Numbered from the stretch's first letter, positions 22,151-33,057 are shown. The stretch is DNA of 64,000 bases from Hyposmocoma kahamanoa (GCF_003589595.1 NW_020653718.1:3000970-3064969), one strand, 5' to 3'. Notes: a model not told the origin generated them from the sequence alone. Made by a program: numbers and translations.

Positions 22151-22954
22151 TTTTTTTCGTGTAACTGAGCGCTTATGGTGTTAAAGAGATTGTAGACAGT
22201 GGGACTTGTCAAGTTATATCTCAGGACGTAGCAATAGAGTCATCAGTTCGTAGACCCCTGGTGTTTAATGCAAAAAGTATGTTTTCCCTATACATACACA
22301 TTATCTACAAACTCATGCCTTCTATATCTATATAAACGATGTAAGCAATGGCTCCTGTCTGTACAAAAATCTGGTTCCCAATTAAAACTCCTAGCAGCAC
22401 AAAATTTTAAATTTTAGATGAAAATGTATAAAACAAATTACACGGTCAGCCAGTAAATTATTAAACTTATTACTAGTTATTACTTAACGTAGGTTATTAC
22501 TTGATGCAACAAGCGAACAGCTAGCTATCTACAGGTGAAGACTGAAAATCAGCAATGCTGAGTCTTTGACATCACTCAATTGTCTTTTTCTATTCTTTTT
22601 TAAGTATTGTTTCCTTAGCGAAAATTTTTTTTTGTTTCGTTTTTTTTCTTTCAACTGTGACATTGGCAAAATCATCAGTTCTCATATTGATGGAGCCATA
22701 AAAATAAAAAGTGAAGTGAAGTATTGTTTCTGGAAAAATAAATGCTTTTTTATATTATTTTCTTATTTTATTCTACCGGCTTTCTGGGTTCATGTTTTTA
22801 TTTAAACTTGTTTTGAAATTATTACACTGCCTTTATGAAATTTATTTCGGGTTCTGGTAAATTATCAAAAAATTGTATTGCATAAAAGAGAGATGCCAGC
22901 GCCATCTAATGATTAACGACATCCGTCTTACTGGACATACAAAGCAAAATGTAC
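22151..22954. other. Intergenic, no gene recognised
   Basis: AT-rich, with long T runs near 22566-22660. The open frame at 22566-22805 is low-complexity and phenylalanine-rich, with no family resemblance. Confidence 0.4.
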
Positions 22955-23255
22955 GTAGTGATAAGTCCGTGTGGCGTACAGGCAGTGCCTCTCAGATCTT
23001 TGCGCTTTAAAGCTCTGTGCCTCTACCATTACCATGAGATTATAGTGACAGTTGTCGTTAGCGACCCCGTAAATATTTGTATACGAAATGTTGTTTCTTC
23101 TCGTGACCGCTAGGGGCGCTGTATAATTTGCCATATAAAATTTTCGATCGCTGTCTTAGTAAACTCGTTTTTCGTTTCGAATTACGCTATGGACAGGTGT
23201 GTCGCTTACCATCAGGCGTACGACTTTTTCGTCTCATAGCACGGTATAAAAAAGA
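22955..23255 (+). repeat. Repeat family A copy interrupted by an insertion
   Basis: 22955-23035 matches the middle of the family (GTGCCTCTCAGATCTTTGCG) and 23187-23255 matches its end (TATGGACAGGTGTGTCGCTT...). About 150 unrelated bases separate them, so the copy was probably split by a later insertion. Confidence 0.5.
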
Positions 23256-23751
23256 AAAAGAAAATAATCTTTCAACGAGAATAGTGTTTAATCAATTCGA
23301 CAGTCAACAGCATGCTCAGGTTTACACGGCAATTAAAATTAAATTCTACGTCATTTATGATAAGAACGTATGAAACTATGACGACGGGTCGAAGCACGGA
23401 TAATTAATTGCGTAAGAAGATAGAAATCGGATTCCAATTTCCAAGTAAAAGGCTTTTCTGTTTCAACTTTATCTTGCTTGTAATAAGAACAACATTGATT
23501 CGTCTTTAATCGGTTTAACTACCTACGTAAAATATGCTATAGATTAGTTAGCCTATGTATAGAGCAGGCTTGTATGGGACTATATAGTCCACTGCTAACT
23601 ACAGGCTTCCTCTTACAATGAGAAGGTTTTGCCAGAATCTCCTCATGTAGCGTCTCCATTCTTGGGACGAATAACGAGTCAATTGATCATGATATTATTT
23701 TGGTTCACTCAGCAAACTTAATTTGCGTAATTTTCTCAAACATATTGTGGT

Positions 23752-24439
23752 TAGGGATGCGCGATTGTGAATGATATCGATATTCGACCCGTTGATAAAG
23801 ACTAATCCTGTCATTCGAATGATAAATTAGTAATCTACTATTTTTTGTTTTCGAATTGTCTGAATGATGATTAATTACTAATTTGTATTATTAATCCATA
23901 GATTCCATAGAGTATTTCTCTCATACTGTACGCGCGGAGATCGCGTGGCCGCCACAAAGTATCATGGCAAAATACGTTCTATTTATCTAACTTTTACGTT
24001 TTAACATCTATGAGCGTCACGAGAACCCTGGCTAGGCTGGCTTGCATTTGGTCTACGTAGCGGCAGCGTGGTTGTATATTCACTAGGAATTTAAGTGTTG
24101 TTGCTTAGTAAATAGAATTCAGATTCGACATTAAAGTACGTGAAAGCGTGGTAACCGGGTAGTCCCCTCGCGGCGGCCGCGCGAAATCTTTCGCGTCGTG
24201 TAACAGGGCGCTAATTTTGACGGGGACGGAGATGTATTGATATGGACATGGTGAATGATCTGTGGAGTTCCGAGTAGTTCCGACATAATAATCATTTGAC
24301 TCGTACACCCACCCGAATGGCAGGGGCATTCGGTATCGGTAATCGTTCGACTGGACTTGAATGATGTGATTCGACTTAGGCGAATGATTTGCCCATACGA
24401 ATGATTAGTATTAGTAACATTCAAAGTCACGCATCGCTA
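23752..24439 (+). mobile_element. hAT-like MITE, second family (688 bp)
   Basis: The ends TAGGGATGCGCGATTGTGAA and the inverse of TAGCGATGCGTGACTTTGAA form a TIR of about 24 bp. The flanks ATTGTGGT (23744-23751) and ATTGTGAC (24440-24447) agree at 6 of 8 positions, consistent with an aged hAT target duplication. The interior is moderately GC-rich with GAATGAT-type short repeats, and no transposase is encoded. A partial relative lies at 21930-22150. Confidence 0.7.
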
Positions 24440-24464
24440 ATTGTGACAGGAAATTAATCCTAGC

Positions 24465-24862
24465 TATCGAGCATATAATCAGAAATAGAGACGAAATAAG
24501 GGTCCGGGTCGGGTACGTTTCCGTATATTCCAAAATTATTCTGTATTTAATAAATAATATCTTTAACAATGGGTTGCTCTATTCCGTGGTGTGGGGAAAA
24601 CAGCAAAACATCTAATTACAAAACAAACGGAACCACATTTCATCGGTAATTAAATATTAAATATGCAATTTTTCAATTTTCGTATATTACTGCAAAGCTC
24701 AAGTTAAACAGGTCGTTTTGAAGTGAAACAATTGACGACACAATCAATATATATTATAATAATCAATTGTTTCGAATTCGTGCTGGCCAATCGGATCGCA
24801 GTTGTCACCGTAATGATATGGCAGAATAGACTTCGTCTCTATTTCTGGTGATATATTCGATG
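24465..24862 (+). mobile_element. P-element-like MITE, copy 2 (398 bp)
   Basis: The TIR reads TATCGAGCATATAATCAGAA at the left and, inverted, CATCGAATATATCACCAGAA at the right. The flanks ATCCTAGC (24457-24464) and ACCCTAGC (24863-24870) match at 7 of 8 positions. P elements make 8-bp target duplications and have TIRs of about 31 bp, as seen here. Most of the transposase is deleted but the first coding exon remains. Confidence 0.8.
24569..24645 (+). pseudogene. THAP-domain first exon of a P-like transposase
   Basis: ATG at 24569 opens MGCSIPWCGENSKTSNYKTN, then GTTFHR, followed directly by a GTAATT donor-like sequence. THAP DNA-binding zinc fingers start with C-x(2-4)-C and reach F-H-x-F-P about 20 residues later, and many THAP genes split the domain near this point. 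P-element transposases carry an N-terminal THAP domain that reads the transposon ends. Only the first part of the C2CH finger is encoded (the later Cys and His would be in exon 2, which is deleted), so it cannot fold alone. The mutated form in copy 3 reads MGGCSIRWCRKIAKHLIAKQ. Confidence 0.7.
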
Positions 24863-24879
24863 ACCCTAGCAGTAATATT

Positions 24880-24990
24880 AATAGTTAGGGCTTATAGCCC
24901 CACTGTTGGGCATAGGCCTCCATTCCACAATGATAGCTTGGACTGTAGTACTCACGTAGGCACAATGCGGGTTGTGTGAGGTTTCACACA
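24880..24990 (-). mobile_element. LINE 3'-end fragment
   Basis: The segment inverse to 'GGAGGCCTATGCCCAACAGT' followed by GGGGCTATAAGCCCTAA is a frequently seen 3' end of lepidopteran LINEs ('YAQQW'-like terminus). No further coding sequence is recognisable. Confidence 0.4.
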
Positions 24991-25167
24991 CATTGCATTA
25001 CTTTGCAGATGTGTATAGGTTTCTTTATGATATTTTATTTGAATCCCGAAAATCTCAGAGGTGCAAGGTGCTTGAGAGGCGGTATCAAGTGCAATGGTAA
25101 ATTAAAATTAACCTCTAAGTAAAATTTAGGGATGAATATCCTAAAAATGACTGACAATAAATGCTTT

Positions 25168-25350
25168 TAGTGAAATTACAAGCACATGGGACTTGTCAAC
25201 TTATGTCTCAGGGTGACAGGCGCAGTGGCAGTGCTCCTCAGATCTTTGCGATTAAAGCTCTGAGTGGCACTGCAACCGTTATGGACAGGCGTGTAGCTTA
25301 CCATGAGGCGCACGATTTATTCATCCCGTCACTTAATATTATAAAAAAAA
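25168..25350 (+). repeat. Repeat family A copy (3' half)
   Basis: One of the best-preserved 3' halves. It contains GGGTGACAGGCGCAGTGGCA, GACAGGCGTGTAGCTTACCA and CCCGTCACTTAATATTAT followed by an A run, which defines the A-rich end of the family. Confidence 0.7.
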
Positions 25351-25583
25351 ACTTCAAGGCCGAGCGTTTTCAAATACTTACAGAACGCCTTTCTGCCGCT
25401 TTACGGAAGTTCAATTATATAATATAGTAATAGTACACCGTAATTTCAATTACCCTACCTACCTCAGCAGCTTGATTTTAATAGCCTCTCCCTATCGGAA
25501 ACTGCGTCTGTTCCGATTCACAACTGGCCGATCGGAAACTTTTGACATTTCTGATCGGAACAATAGTTGACTTAACTCACAAA

Positions 25584-25891
25584 CATTGACTTACAATTAT
25601 ATGGACGTCGGGTCCGCGCTAAAAAGTGTACGAACTTATAGGGCGTTAAAATCGTTTATAGAGCGTCATTCACGCTTGTTAGTTTTCGTTTCGATTGCTT
25701 AGTCTTCGTTTGTTCGACTGACAGCGAAGCAAGCAAAATTAGACAGTACTGCGATGACATTACAATTTAAATTCAACGTTTTAGCTTTTTCATATTCCTT
25801 TAGATGTCACTACGTTTAAATAGGTTGACTTGGGACATTTTTTTCGTGGTTTTTGTATTAGACCCGTCGTCCATTTATTTGTAAGTCAATG
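25584..25891 (+). mobile_element. hAT-type MITE, copy 3 (308 bp)
   Basis: Perfect 8-bp target duplication CTCACAAA at 25576-25583 and 25892-25899. It differs from the 284-286-bp copies by an extra stretch of about 22 bp near 25677-25701 (contains TTAGTTTTCGTTTCGATTGC). Confidence 0.9.
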
Positions 25892-25899
25892 CTCACAAA

Positions 25900-27200
25900 T
25901 TAGAAAGATATAATAGGAATCAAGTTCGTCTTCTCGCTCAGAAACCCATCTGATTTCGAGACTACCCGGTCGGATCAATTCCGGACACACGCATCAAAAC
26001 GGACGCACGTGCAATTATTTTTTTGTTTTCCGTCGTCTTTATGTGGAGCGTAAAATAAAAAAAAAAACATTGTTTTCAGTTTCTAGGTTAACAATAATAA
26101 AAATAAGCAATATTTATTTAACTAATTAATGATTAAACGACCAGTGGCATTATGATGATTTACGTGTGACTCCGCCGTTGTAGCAATTTAATACTAACAC
26201 TGTAATAAAATTATATTAAAACGTAGCCGACATCTCTGTTGCAATTCTTTCTAATTATTTTTGATAACACGTAGCGCCATCTATGAGCAAAATCTAAAAC
26301 TACTTACCTAACTTACGAACGATCTCACTGTAGTTTTCTCTCAAAGGATGCAGTTCAATAAAAAACCAGAAGATGGCAGTAATTTCAATCAAATTCTGAA
26401 ATATGCCCATAGATGTCAGTGTAATTAAATATGTTTCATGGGCAACAAATTCTTTAGAATGACAATATGTACGCGTTAATGGAATAGGCAATTTATTTTG
26501 ATTTAAGTTCACCAATATACTCAAGCCAGTATGACGCTTGACAACGTTGCATAAGTGTTCAACAATTGATGATCCCTTCAATTTAAGATTCTCATTAAAA
26601 CCAATATTGTTCATCGGTTTCATTGACAAAGTTCAATGTAGCAAAGATTAAAATAACCTTCATGTGAAAGATGCATCCCAGTTACATTTGCCAAACGCGG
26701 TTGAAGACAGCTCAATAAAAGAAATAATTTTAATTGGCTGTATAATTTGTTACAAGTGTCGTAGTAATGTGTGATCATTAAAAAATTGTGTAGTAAAAAG
26801 CCATATTGTTTTTTTTTTTGTAATAATTCTGGATGTTATACAAGTTTTTAAAATATTTACTGTTACAAGTGAAAAAATTTAAAACAAGCAGCCAAAATTG
26901 AGAAACTTAAAGGTAAGTGAATTTTTACAGTGCATGATAACGAGTACCTTAAAAGTGTCAGCTTTGTTTTTGGTTTATTAATTTAATGGTAAACTAATCA
27001 AGACACGCCGAAAACAGAATACTTCGCATCTCTCAAGGAAGAAAGAGACAACTTTTTTTTAAATGTCGTAGTTCAATAAATGGTATAAATTACATTCAAA
27101 TGTAACCCGGGTAAATTACAAAATTAACGCGGGTTTTTAATTATATTTTAAATTCTAAAACACAGCAAATCACTCAAAATTTTAGGATTTTATCTGCGGT
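25900..27200. other. Intergenic, no gene recognised
   Basis: Includes an open minus-strand frame of 109 codons at 26300-26629 with no family resemblance. No RNA gene or repeat family was identified. Confidence 0.4.
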
Positions 27201-27202
27201 TA

Positions 27203-28306
27203 GGATAAAGATGCCTAATATGAGATAGTCGCCAAATATAAGATAGTTAGGTTTTGGCCAAACTAGTTTCCGCAGCCGTTTGGCGCTAGTGTCGCTTGAA
27301 GCCACAATGCAACTGATCGGAACGTGTTTTAGTGCTTCCCATCCAGAGGCGACGTTATATTGTGTAGGCGCTGATTTTTAAGGAACCACAAAACCAAATT
27401 TTTGTCGTCAAATGTTTACGAAGTATTTTACAACTTTATAATTACACTAAACGCTTTCAATTTACAGTCATTGTTTCAATTATATGATTAATTTTACAAT
27501 ACATTTGCAGTTTTGTTGTATTTTCTTTGTCAACAAAAAATAAGCAACCATTTTAGTGAATCAAGATGTTTTCCTAATATGAGACACACTGGGGTTCGTA
27601 AAATGAGATATCTCATATTAGGACACATATGGGTCATACACGACTATTTAAAAATGTTAAGTTCTGAGGATAAAGTTTTGCAGATAGCAGCAGTGATGGT
27701 GAATCATATGTCGCTGAATGTCCACACTGCACCGAAAAGTTTTCAGAAGACACGAGGGGAGAAAAATGCTAAGGCTAAATGTCAAGGCTGTTTCAAGTGG
27801 ATTATGATCATGAGGATCATGAGGATTATGGAGAACTAATAGCAGATCGATTATTGTGTTCTTTGTGTTTAGATATATCTAAGGTTTACAAAGACATAGA
27901 TTATAATGTAAGTTGAATAGGTAAATAAAGTCGTTACTAGACCTATAATTTGAAGTACGATGTTATTGATTAAAAAGTCTCGCCAATAAAATGTTTAATT
28001 TAAACGATTTATTTCTTTATTCTCTAAATCTAAATCTCAAACCCAAAGGAATCTAATATGAGATACTATCTCATATTAGCAACCCTTAGTGTCTCATAAT
28101 AGGAGACCATTTGCCTGAGACGTAATTTCTGAATTTTCTAATAATATCTGATATAATAAAAAAAATATTAGGACTAAACTGTCTTCCATAGATAAAATAC
28201 ATTAAATTCCCTGTCGAATATTGTGATTTCCGGAGTTATTAGTGCAATAATATATTTTTTACGGGCAAAAATAAAAATGGTATCTCATATTCGGGCGTCG
28301 TTACCC
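27203..28306 (+). mobile_element. Decayed pogo/Tc1-mariner-like element (1104 bp) with repeated TAATATGAGATA motif
   Basis: The ends GGATAAAGATGCCTAATATG and the inverse of GGGTAACGACGCCCGAATAT form an imperfect TIR of about 26 bp flanked by TA (27201-27202 and 28307-28308), the target duplication of this superfamily. The motif TAATATGAGATA or close forms occurs about nine times: 27214, 27233, 27573, a head-to-head pair at 27601-27622, a pair at 28053-28080, 28091 and 28281. Inside is a fragment of a zinc-binding transposase C-terminus (27670-27910). Confidence 0.7.
27670..27913 (+). pseudogene. Remnant of a pogo/jerky-like transposase C-terminal zinc finger
   Basis: With two frame changes the plus strand reads SSDGESYVAECPHCTEKFSE and DTRGEK, then KAKCQGCFKW, then GELIADRLLCSLCLDISKVY and KDIDYN before a stop. 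The C-x2-C ... C-x2-C-x3-W ... C-x2-C pattern resembles the PHD-like C-terminal finger found after the DDE domain in many pogo-class transposases. The DDE core is not found. The frameshifts show a dead remnant. Confidence 0.55.
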
Positions 28307-28326
28307 TAGGTACAGCATATAGTATA

Positions 28327-28712
28327 AAGCCGGGTACTCACTGGCAGTAACCGTTCTTTGTTGCCTGTGGCTACCAACAGAAGTACTAGTAGTTACACGG
28401 ACAATAATAATCTCTCGTGTTACTACCGACAGGCCTAGTAGCCGTAATCGTTGCATGTAATGTTCGCGAGTTTGTCACGAGCGTGCGGTTCGTAGTAACC
28501 ATCAGGCCACACAGAGGTGTATTGAGAATTTTTGAACCCTGTCACATTGAAACGCGCGGCGGCCACGCCCGCGCCCTGAACGCTTCCGCGGCCGCTTCTG
28601 TGTGGCCAGAGCCTAAACGGACGATAACCAAGTACTCATTCTAGCGAGTGAAGATTGTTTCACGCGTATACACAATAGAACCTCCATATTACGTAGTCAC
28701 GTTACCCGGCTT
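28327..28712 (+). mobile_element. Short-TIR MITE flanked by TA (386 bp)
   Basis: The ends AAGCCGGGTA (28327-28336) and its inverse TACCCGGCTT (28703-28712) are a perfect 10-bp TIR, each next to TA (28325-28326 and 28713-28714). The interior is GC-richer than its surroundings and includes an inverted pair of GTGTGGCC-type segments (about 28506 and 28600). It encodes no transposase. Confidence 0.55.
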
Positions 28713-28955
28713 TAAAAACAAGTAAAGCAACTCCCGCTTTTTTCAGCACGTTAATGCCTACACTTCAGTCGGAACGTAGGGTTGTTACATTATGATTTTA
28801 GTTGTACCTGTACAAGTTGTAAAACATATTTAAAAAAAATTAAGGTGTTTATCCCACATTACGCAAATTACCTTTGTTAAATGCAGTTTATTTGTTATAC
28901 CAACATCACGGATTGGCATTTTGAGTAAGTACGATTATGAAATAGAAATGAATTA

Positions 28956-29170
28956 GTAGCAGTAGAGCTCCTTACTTCTGCTGCCAGCCAGTAATATGAG
29001 CATTATTGCGTTCCGGTTTTGAAGGGTAAGGGTGCTGGTGAAATTACAGGCACATGGGACTTGGTAACTTATGGCTCAAGGTGACGGGTGCAGTGGCGGT
29101 GCCCATATAGTGTCGATTACCACCAGACACACGACTTGTTCGTCCCACCACTTGTCATTATAAAAAAAAA
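28956..29170 (+). repeat. Repeat family A copy (plus)
   Basis: Has both ends: GTAGCAGTAGAGCTCCTTAC at the start and CCCACCACTTGTCATTATAA plus an A run at the end. About 70 bp of the middle are deleted. Confidence 0.65.
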
Positions 29171-29204
29171 TTGAATGCCGAATTTTAGGCAATGCACCGC
29201 GAGA

Positions 29205-29308
29205 TTATGCGAATGTGTGCGTCCGTACAAGGCGCGCAGCGGCCTGCGCACATACAAACCGCGCTGCTACGTTTGTTCGCAGTAACCTTAATTCTCTTAT
29301 TATACTAT
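29205..29308 (+). repeat. GC-rich dispersed repeat (pair with 5679-5775)
   Basis: Shares GAATGTGTGCGTCCGTACA-like, GCGCGC and CTTATTATACTA segments with 5679-5775. The hAT-type MITE copy 4 is inserted at its end. Confidence 0.5.
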
Positions 29309-29314
29309 GGTTAT

Positions 29315-29600
29315 CATTGACTTACAAATAAATGGACGACGGGTCTAATACAAAAACCACGCAAAAAATGTCCCAAGTCAACCTATTTAAACGTAGTGAC
29401 ATGTAAAGGAATATGAAAAAGCTAAAACGTTGAATTTTAATTGTAATGCCATCGCAGTACTGTCTAATTTTGCTTGCTTCGCTGTCAGTCGAACAAACGA
29501 AGACTAAAGCGTGAATGACGCTCTGTATACGATTTTAACGCCCTATAAGTTCGGACACTTTTTAGCGCGGACCCGACGTCCATATAATTGTAAGTCAATG
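29315..29600 (-). mobile_element. hAT-type MITE, copy 4 (286 bp)
   Basis: Perfect 8-bp target duplication ATGGTTAT at 29307-29314 and 29601-29608. The sequence is nearly identical to copies 1 and 2. Confidence 0.9.
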
Positions 29601-29608
29601 ATGGTTAT

Positions 29609-30884
29609 AGTAATATTTACTCAGTTTTTAAGTTTAAGTTTGTTTTAGCCATGAAGGTTTTCGTGTTTCTTATGTTGTATCAAGTAACGGGACAAATAAG
29701 TTGTTAGTCTACCTGCGGTTACAAGTCCCATGTGCCTTTATTTTCACTTGCACCCTCAGAGCGTTAGCGGACTACGTGTGATTCTTATAAGTTCCGAATC
29801 CGAGAAATGAAAGTTCGAAATGTCACAGGTGTCCGAAGTGTCATTTTATCTCTAGGTGTACAAGCGATATTCGTATTTGGAACGAAAACATGCTTACACT
29901 TCAAAATCGGAACGCATTACTGTTTGTCAGTTTTCGTATAATTTTAAATAGTAGGGTAGTTGTTATCGATAATTTTATCGATAGATTGTGAAAGTTGGTA
30001 AAATTTTGGCAAAAATGTCTGACCTGTGAATGTTACGACAATGATTACTAATTCCGTTATTGTATTCTTTATTCTTATTTTTAAATTTAGCCTATTAGTA
30101 TTTAATAGACTTTAAAATATGTCTCCTATTTGCATTTTTATAATGCTAAATTTAGTGTATAAATATGTAGGGATTTTCAAAAAATAACAAATGCAATAAA
30201 CCTGTGCCCAGGTGATGATTCAAATGAAACAAGTTCGGCTATTTATTTTATAAGCGTAACCAACATTCAATCGATAGTCGACATAATATTTATCAACCGC
30301 AACCACTAGCTGGTGCAACACTTTTGCACAATAAACTGTCATTTTACTCCATTTTCAAAAAAGATAAACTATAGATATTGTGGCCGTACGTACCTGGACA
30401 AACTCTTTCACCAGGAACTTAGGTAAATGACATCTGGTCAATGATAAGTGAAAGTCAAATAATCACTTATTCCATAGGTACAATTTTTTGTGGTAAGAAC
30501 CCAATAATCTGTGATAATCATTTCCGAATTTCTTCTTCATCTCATTTAAAGATATGCCTTTCATCCACGAGCGCTGGACTAAACGTTTCCGGGGCAATTT
30601 TATTTACGCCTTTTTTGCTTCAGATAATAAATTGATTTATGAGATCACGAGTCAGTCTTGACACTTAAGATTTATATTCAACTTTATGCTTCTTGAGATA
30701 AGAACGTTCCAAAAACCAATGATTCGATGAGCTCTAGTTAACATGTTATTGTCCATGTGTTTATTACGAGTACGTTTGAAGTCAATATTAAAGTTACTAC
30801 TTATGTTTTCATGTTACGTAATAGAATTGACAGGCTTTTTGATGTAAAATTAAAAAAAAATTGGAAATTAAATTTTAACCGTCT
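29609..30884. other. Intergenic, repeat fragments only
   Basis: 29677-29760 is a diverged family A fragment (minus). A further family A stub (CTGGACAAACTCTTTCACCA) lies at about 30392-30411. The short open frames show no gene. Confidence 0.4.
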
Positions 30885-31110
30885 TTAAAAAAGGAAGAGG
30901 TTCTCAATTCGACTGTACTTTTTTGTGTGTATATGTTACGCGATTTAAGTTTGTAAATCGATTTGAATGATTCTTTTTTTGAAGTTTGATGAAAATTTTC
31001 CACCTCTAAGGGTGATAAATTAAGGGATGAATACCTTTTTGTTGGATTTCACCCACTTTCCGTTAACCGATTTCAATAAAACTTGGCACATAGATGTAAT
31101 TTCAATGAAC
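30885..31110 (+). repeat. Dispersed repeat 'AACCG' family, best 5' copy
   Basis: Begins AACCGTCTTTAAAAAAGG and continues through TTCTCAATTCGACTGTAC to CACATAGATGTAATTTCAA. It corresponds to the interrupted copy at 20810 and the intronic copy at 54972. Confidence 0.6.
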
Positions 31111-31217
31111 GTACAAAACATCGAAAACGAATAAGCAACATTTTGAAGTAGTTTTATAAAAAAGTTATTTCAAACGTTTCGAGTCCCCTTTATAGGGCCC
31201 TACGTTTGCTAATTTCC

Positions 31218-31572
31218 TTGAAACCACAAGCCATTGGAATACCATTGAGACTCCACTGAAATTATATTGCAATTATGACAATATTTCGCTCCCCTGCTGG
31301 AAAAATGGTATAAGTCGAGTTACGTTCAACATGTTTATTGCTCCAATAGATACCATAAATATAACCCACATGCTCTTCAATTCTTGTAACTCTATCGACT
31401 AATATTGTAAATAGTGGGTTATATTTTTCTGTATCTAATGGAGCAATAAACGTTTTTGACGTAACTTCACTTATGCGATTCTTACGTGAGGGGTGCGATT
31501 TCTTATTCTGCTAAAATTTAGTTGTAATGGCAGTTGAGTCTCAATGGTGTCAGTAATGGCATTCATTTTCAA
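31218..31572. mobile_element. Long fold-back MITE, copy 1 (355 bp)
   Basis: The whole element is an imperfect palindrome. The left arm (TTGAAACCACAAGCCATTGG...CCATTGAGACTCCACTG) pairs with the right arm read inversely (TTGAAAATGAATGCCATTAC...CCATTGAGACTCAACTG), down to a centre near 31400. The inner arms carry GTTTATTGCTCCA and TATAACCCAC in both. Copy 2 (33279-33634, inverted) has nearly the same length. No clear target duplication is seen. Confidence 0.7.
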
Positions 31573-31698
31573 TTATAAGTTGCTTTTGGGCCATTTCCAT
31601 TATGTCGTGTCGTGATTTGTAATTTGAATGAAGTTGTTAACACACAGTAACTGTTGTTCACGACTTTTTTGACGTTACGACGACAGACTGTCGTTACA

Positions 31699-31972
31699 GT
31701 GGGAATCGCTAGAACGACAGTCATCCGACGAAAATTAAAACGTCACGATAAAAATGTAACGACAGAAAATCGCAGCTTCAAACGATTCTGGTGTACAAAC
31801 GACAAGGTCTTGAGACGATAAATTGTCGCCACGATCTAGTGGGAACAGCTAGACACGACAGTCGTTCAACGATAAAATAAACGTTCACGACACAGGTATG
31901 ACAGACAATCGTGTCATGGGAACAGGCTAGACGCGACAGTCGTCCAACGATAGATTAAACGTTACGACATCA
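31699..31972 (+). repeat. Three degenerate ~52-nt repeat units
   Basis: Units at about 31699-31750, 31839-31892 and 31917-31972 share GTGGGAAC, GCTAGACACGACAGTCGT, CAACGATAAAATAAACG and a CACGACA end. The spacers between them also contain ACGACAG-type words. They may be subterminal repeats of an unidentified element. I see no inverted ends. Confidence 0.6.
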
Positions 31973-32906
31973 AGAGAACGCTCCCTTGCTAAACCTACCA
32001 TGGAAATTACAATGCATTACCTAGTTTATAATCAGCATTTTAGTTCAAATTAAATTAAATATTAGTAGATTACATCATCGAGGTGTCATCCATCAATTCG
32101 CCATTAAATAGCAGAATGAACCTCATAAGCTAACCGTTAACAAATAACAGTTTTTAAATTTTAGCGGAACACCAAACGTATAAAATTTTGCTATTGATTC
32201 TCTATCATACACAACTGATACGATTTCTAATTAGAAGACTTGGAGTCCAGGTCTCATGGTCACGGTTGCACTAATATACGCGATGTAGACCCAAAAAATA
32301 GTTTAATTTCCTATGTGTAACAATCGCGAAATAAAAACGCTATAAAAAAGATTATGTTTTTTGGCAGCCTATATTGTATGTATTACAATTACAAAGTTAT
32401 ATAGATTGGAGGGGACGTGTGTTACGTTATTAACTATCAAAAGAGTTATCAAAATTTCTTGAAGTTAGTGAAATTGAGTATTTAAAGAAGATAACGGTTG
32501 TAAACGTATTTTATTGACTAAATAACTTTATTTTAAAACGATAAGATAGTGTCAGTGTTAATATACACTTTTTAAATCAGTCTAATCTGTGCTGAAAACA
32601 TAAACAGTTGATAGTAATTTGCATACTTAAAAGTGAATTTAAAGAAATATTTTGCGGTTATATACTTAAAACAATTTGGACTTTACACTCTTCTTGAAAC
32701 AAGATAAATATCAACACTCGGCGTACTTTCTTTGCATATGATCGATCTTCGCCTTAATAAAAAAGTGTCGTATCGATTGAGTAGCTCTTGTTGTCGCATG
32801 AAAATTTGAAGCACCTAGTTCAATCCTGCTAGGAGAAACATAGTACCCTTTTTAAATTTTAACTTTTTGAAATAATTTCATTTGAATGTTGCGGCTTTAA
32901 ATAATA

Positions 32907-33033
32907 ATGGAGAGAATACCTAATAATGAAATTGTTGATAAAAATTACGACATTGAGAAAGTTAATATGAAAGACACTAAAGAAAGACCGACGGAGCTAC
33001 AAAAGAATAGGGTTACCATGGCTGATGAGCAAG
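32907..33033 (+). CDS. Possible alternative first exon of the SLC1 transporter
   Basis: ATG at 32907 opens 42 codons (MERIPNNEIVDKNYDIEKVN...TMADEQ) ending in phase 1 at a GTATTG donor-like site (33034). A TTTTCAG acceptor at 41848-41854 would join it in frame to the transporter's first long exon, giving ...[12 protein letters not shown] and a 558-residue protein. The exon is hydrophilic, as expected for a cytosolic N-terminus, and is free of repeats. The phase agreement is seen; the connection across 8.8 kb is inferred. It could be a different small gene or chance. Confidence 0.4.
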
Positions 33034-33057
33034 GTATTGGAATCCAATTTTTTTTTT

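Noticed and set aside
26300..26629. 109-codon minus-strand open frame
   Set aside because: No recognisable domain, no clear splice sites around it and no codon pattern typical of the real exons here.
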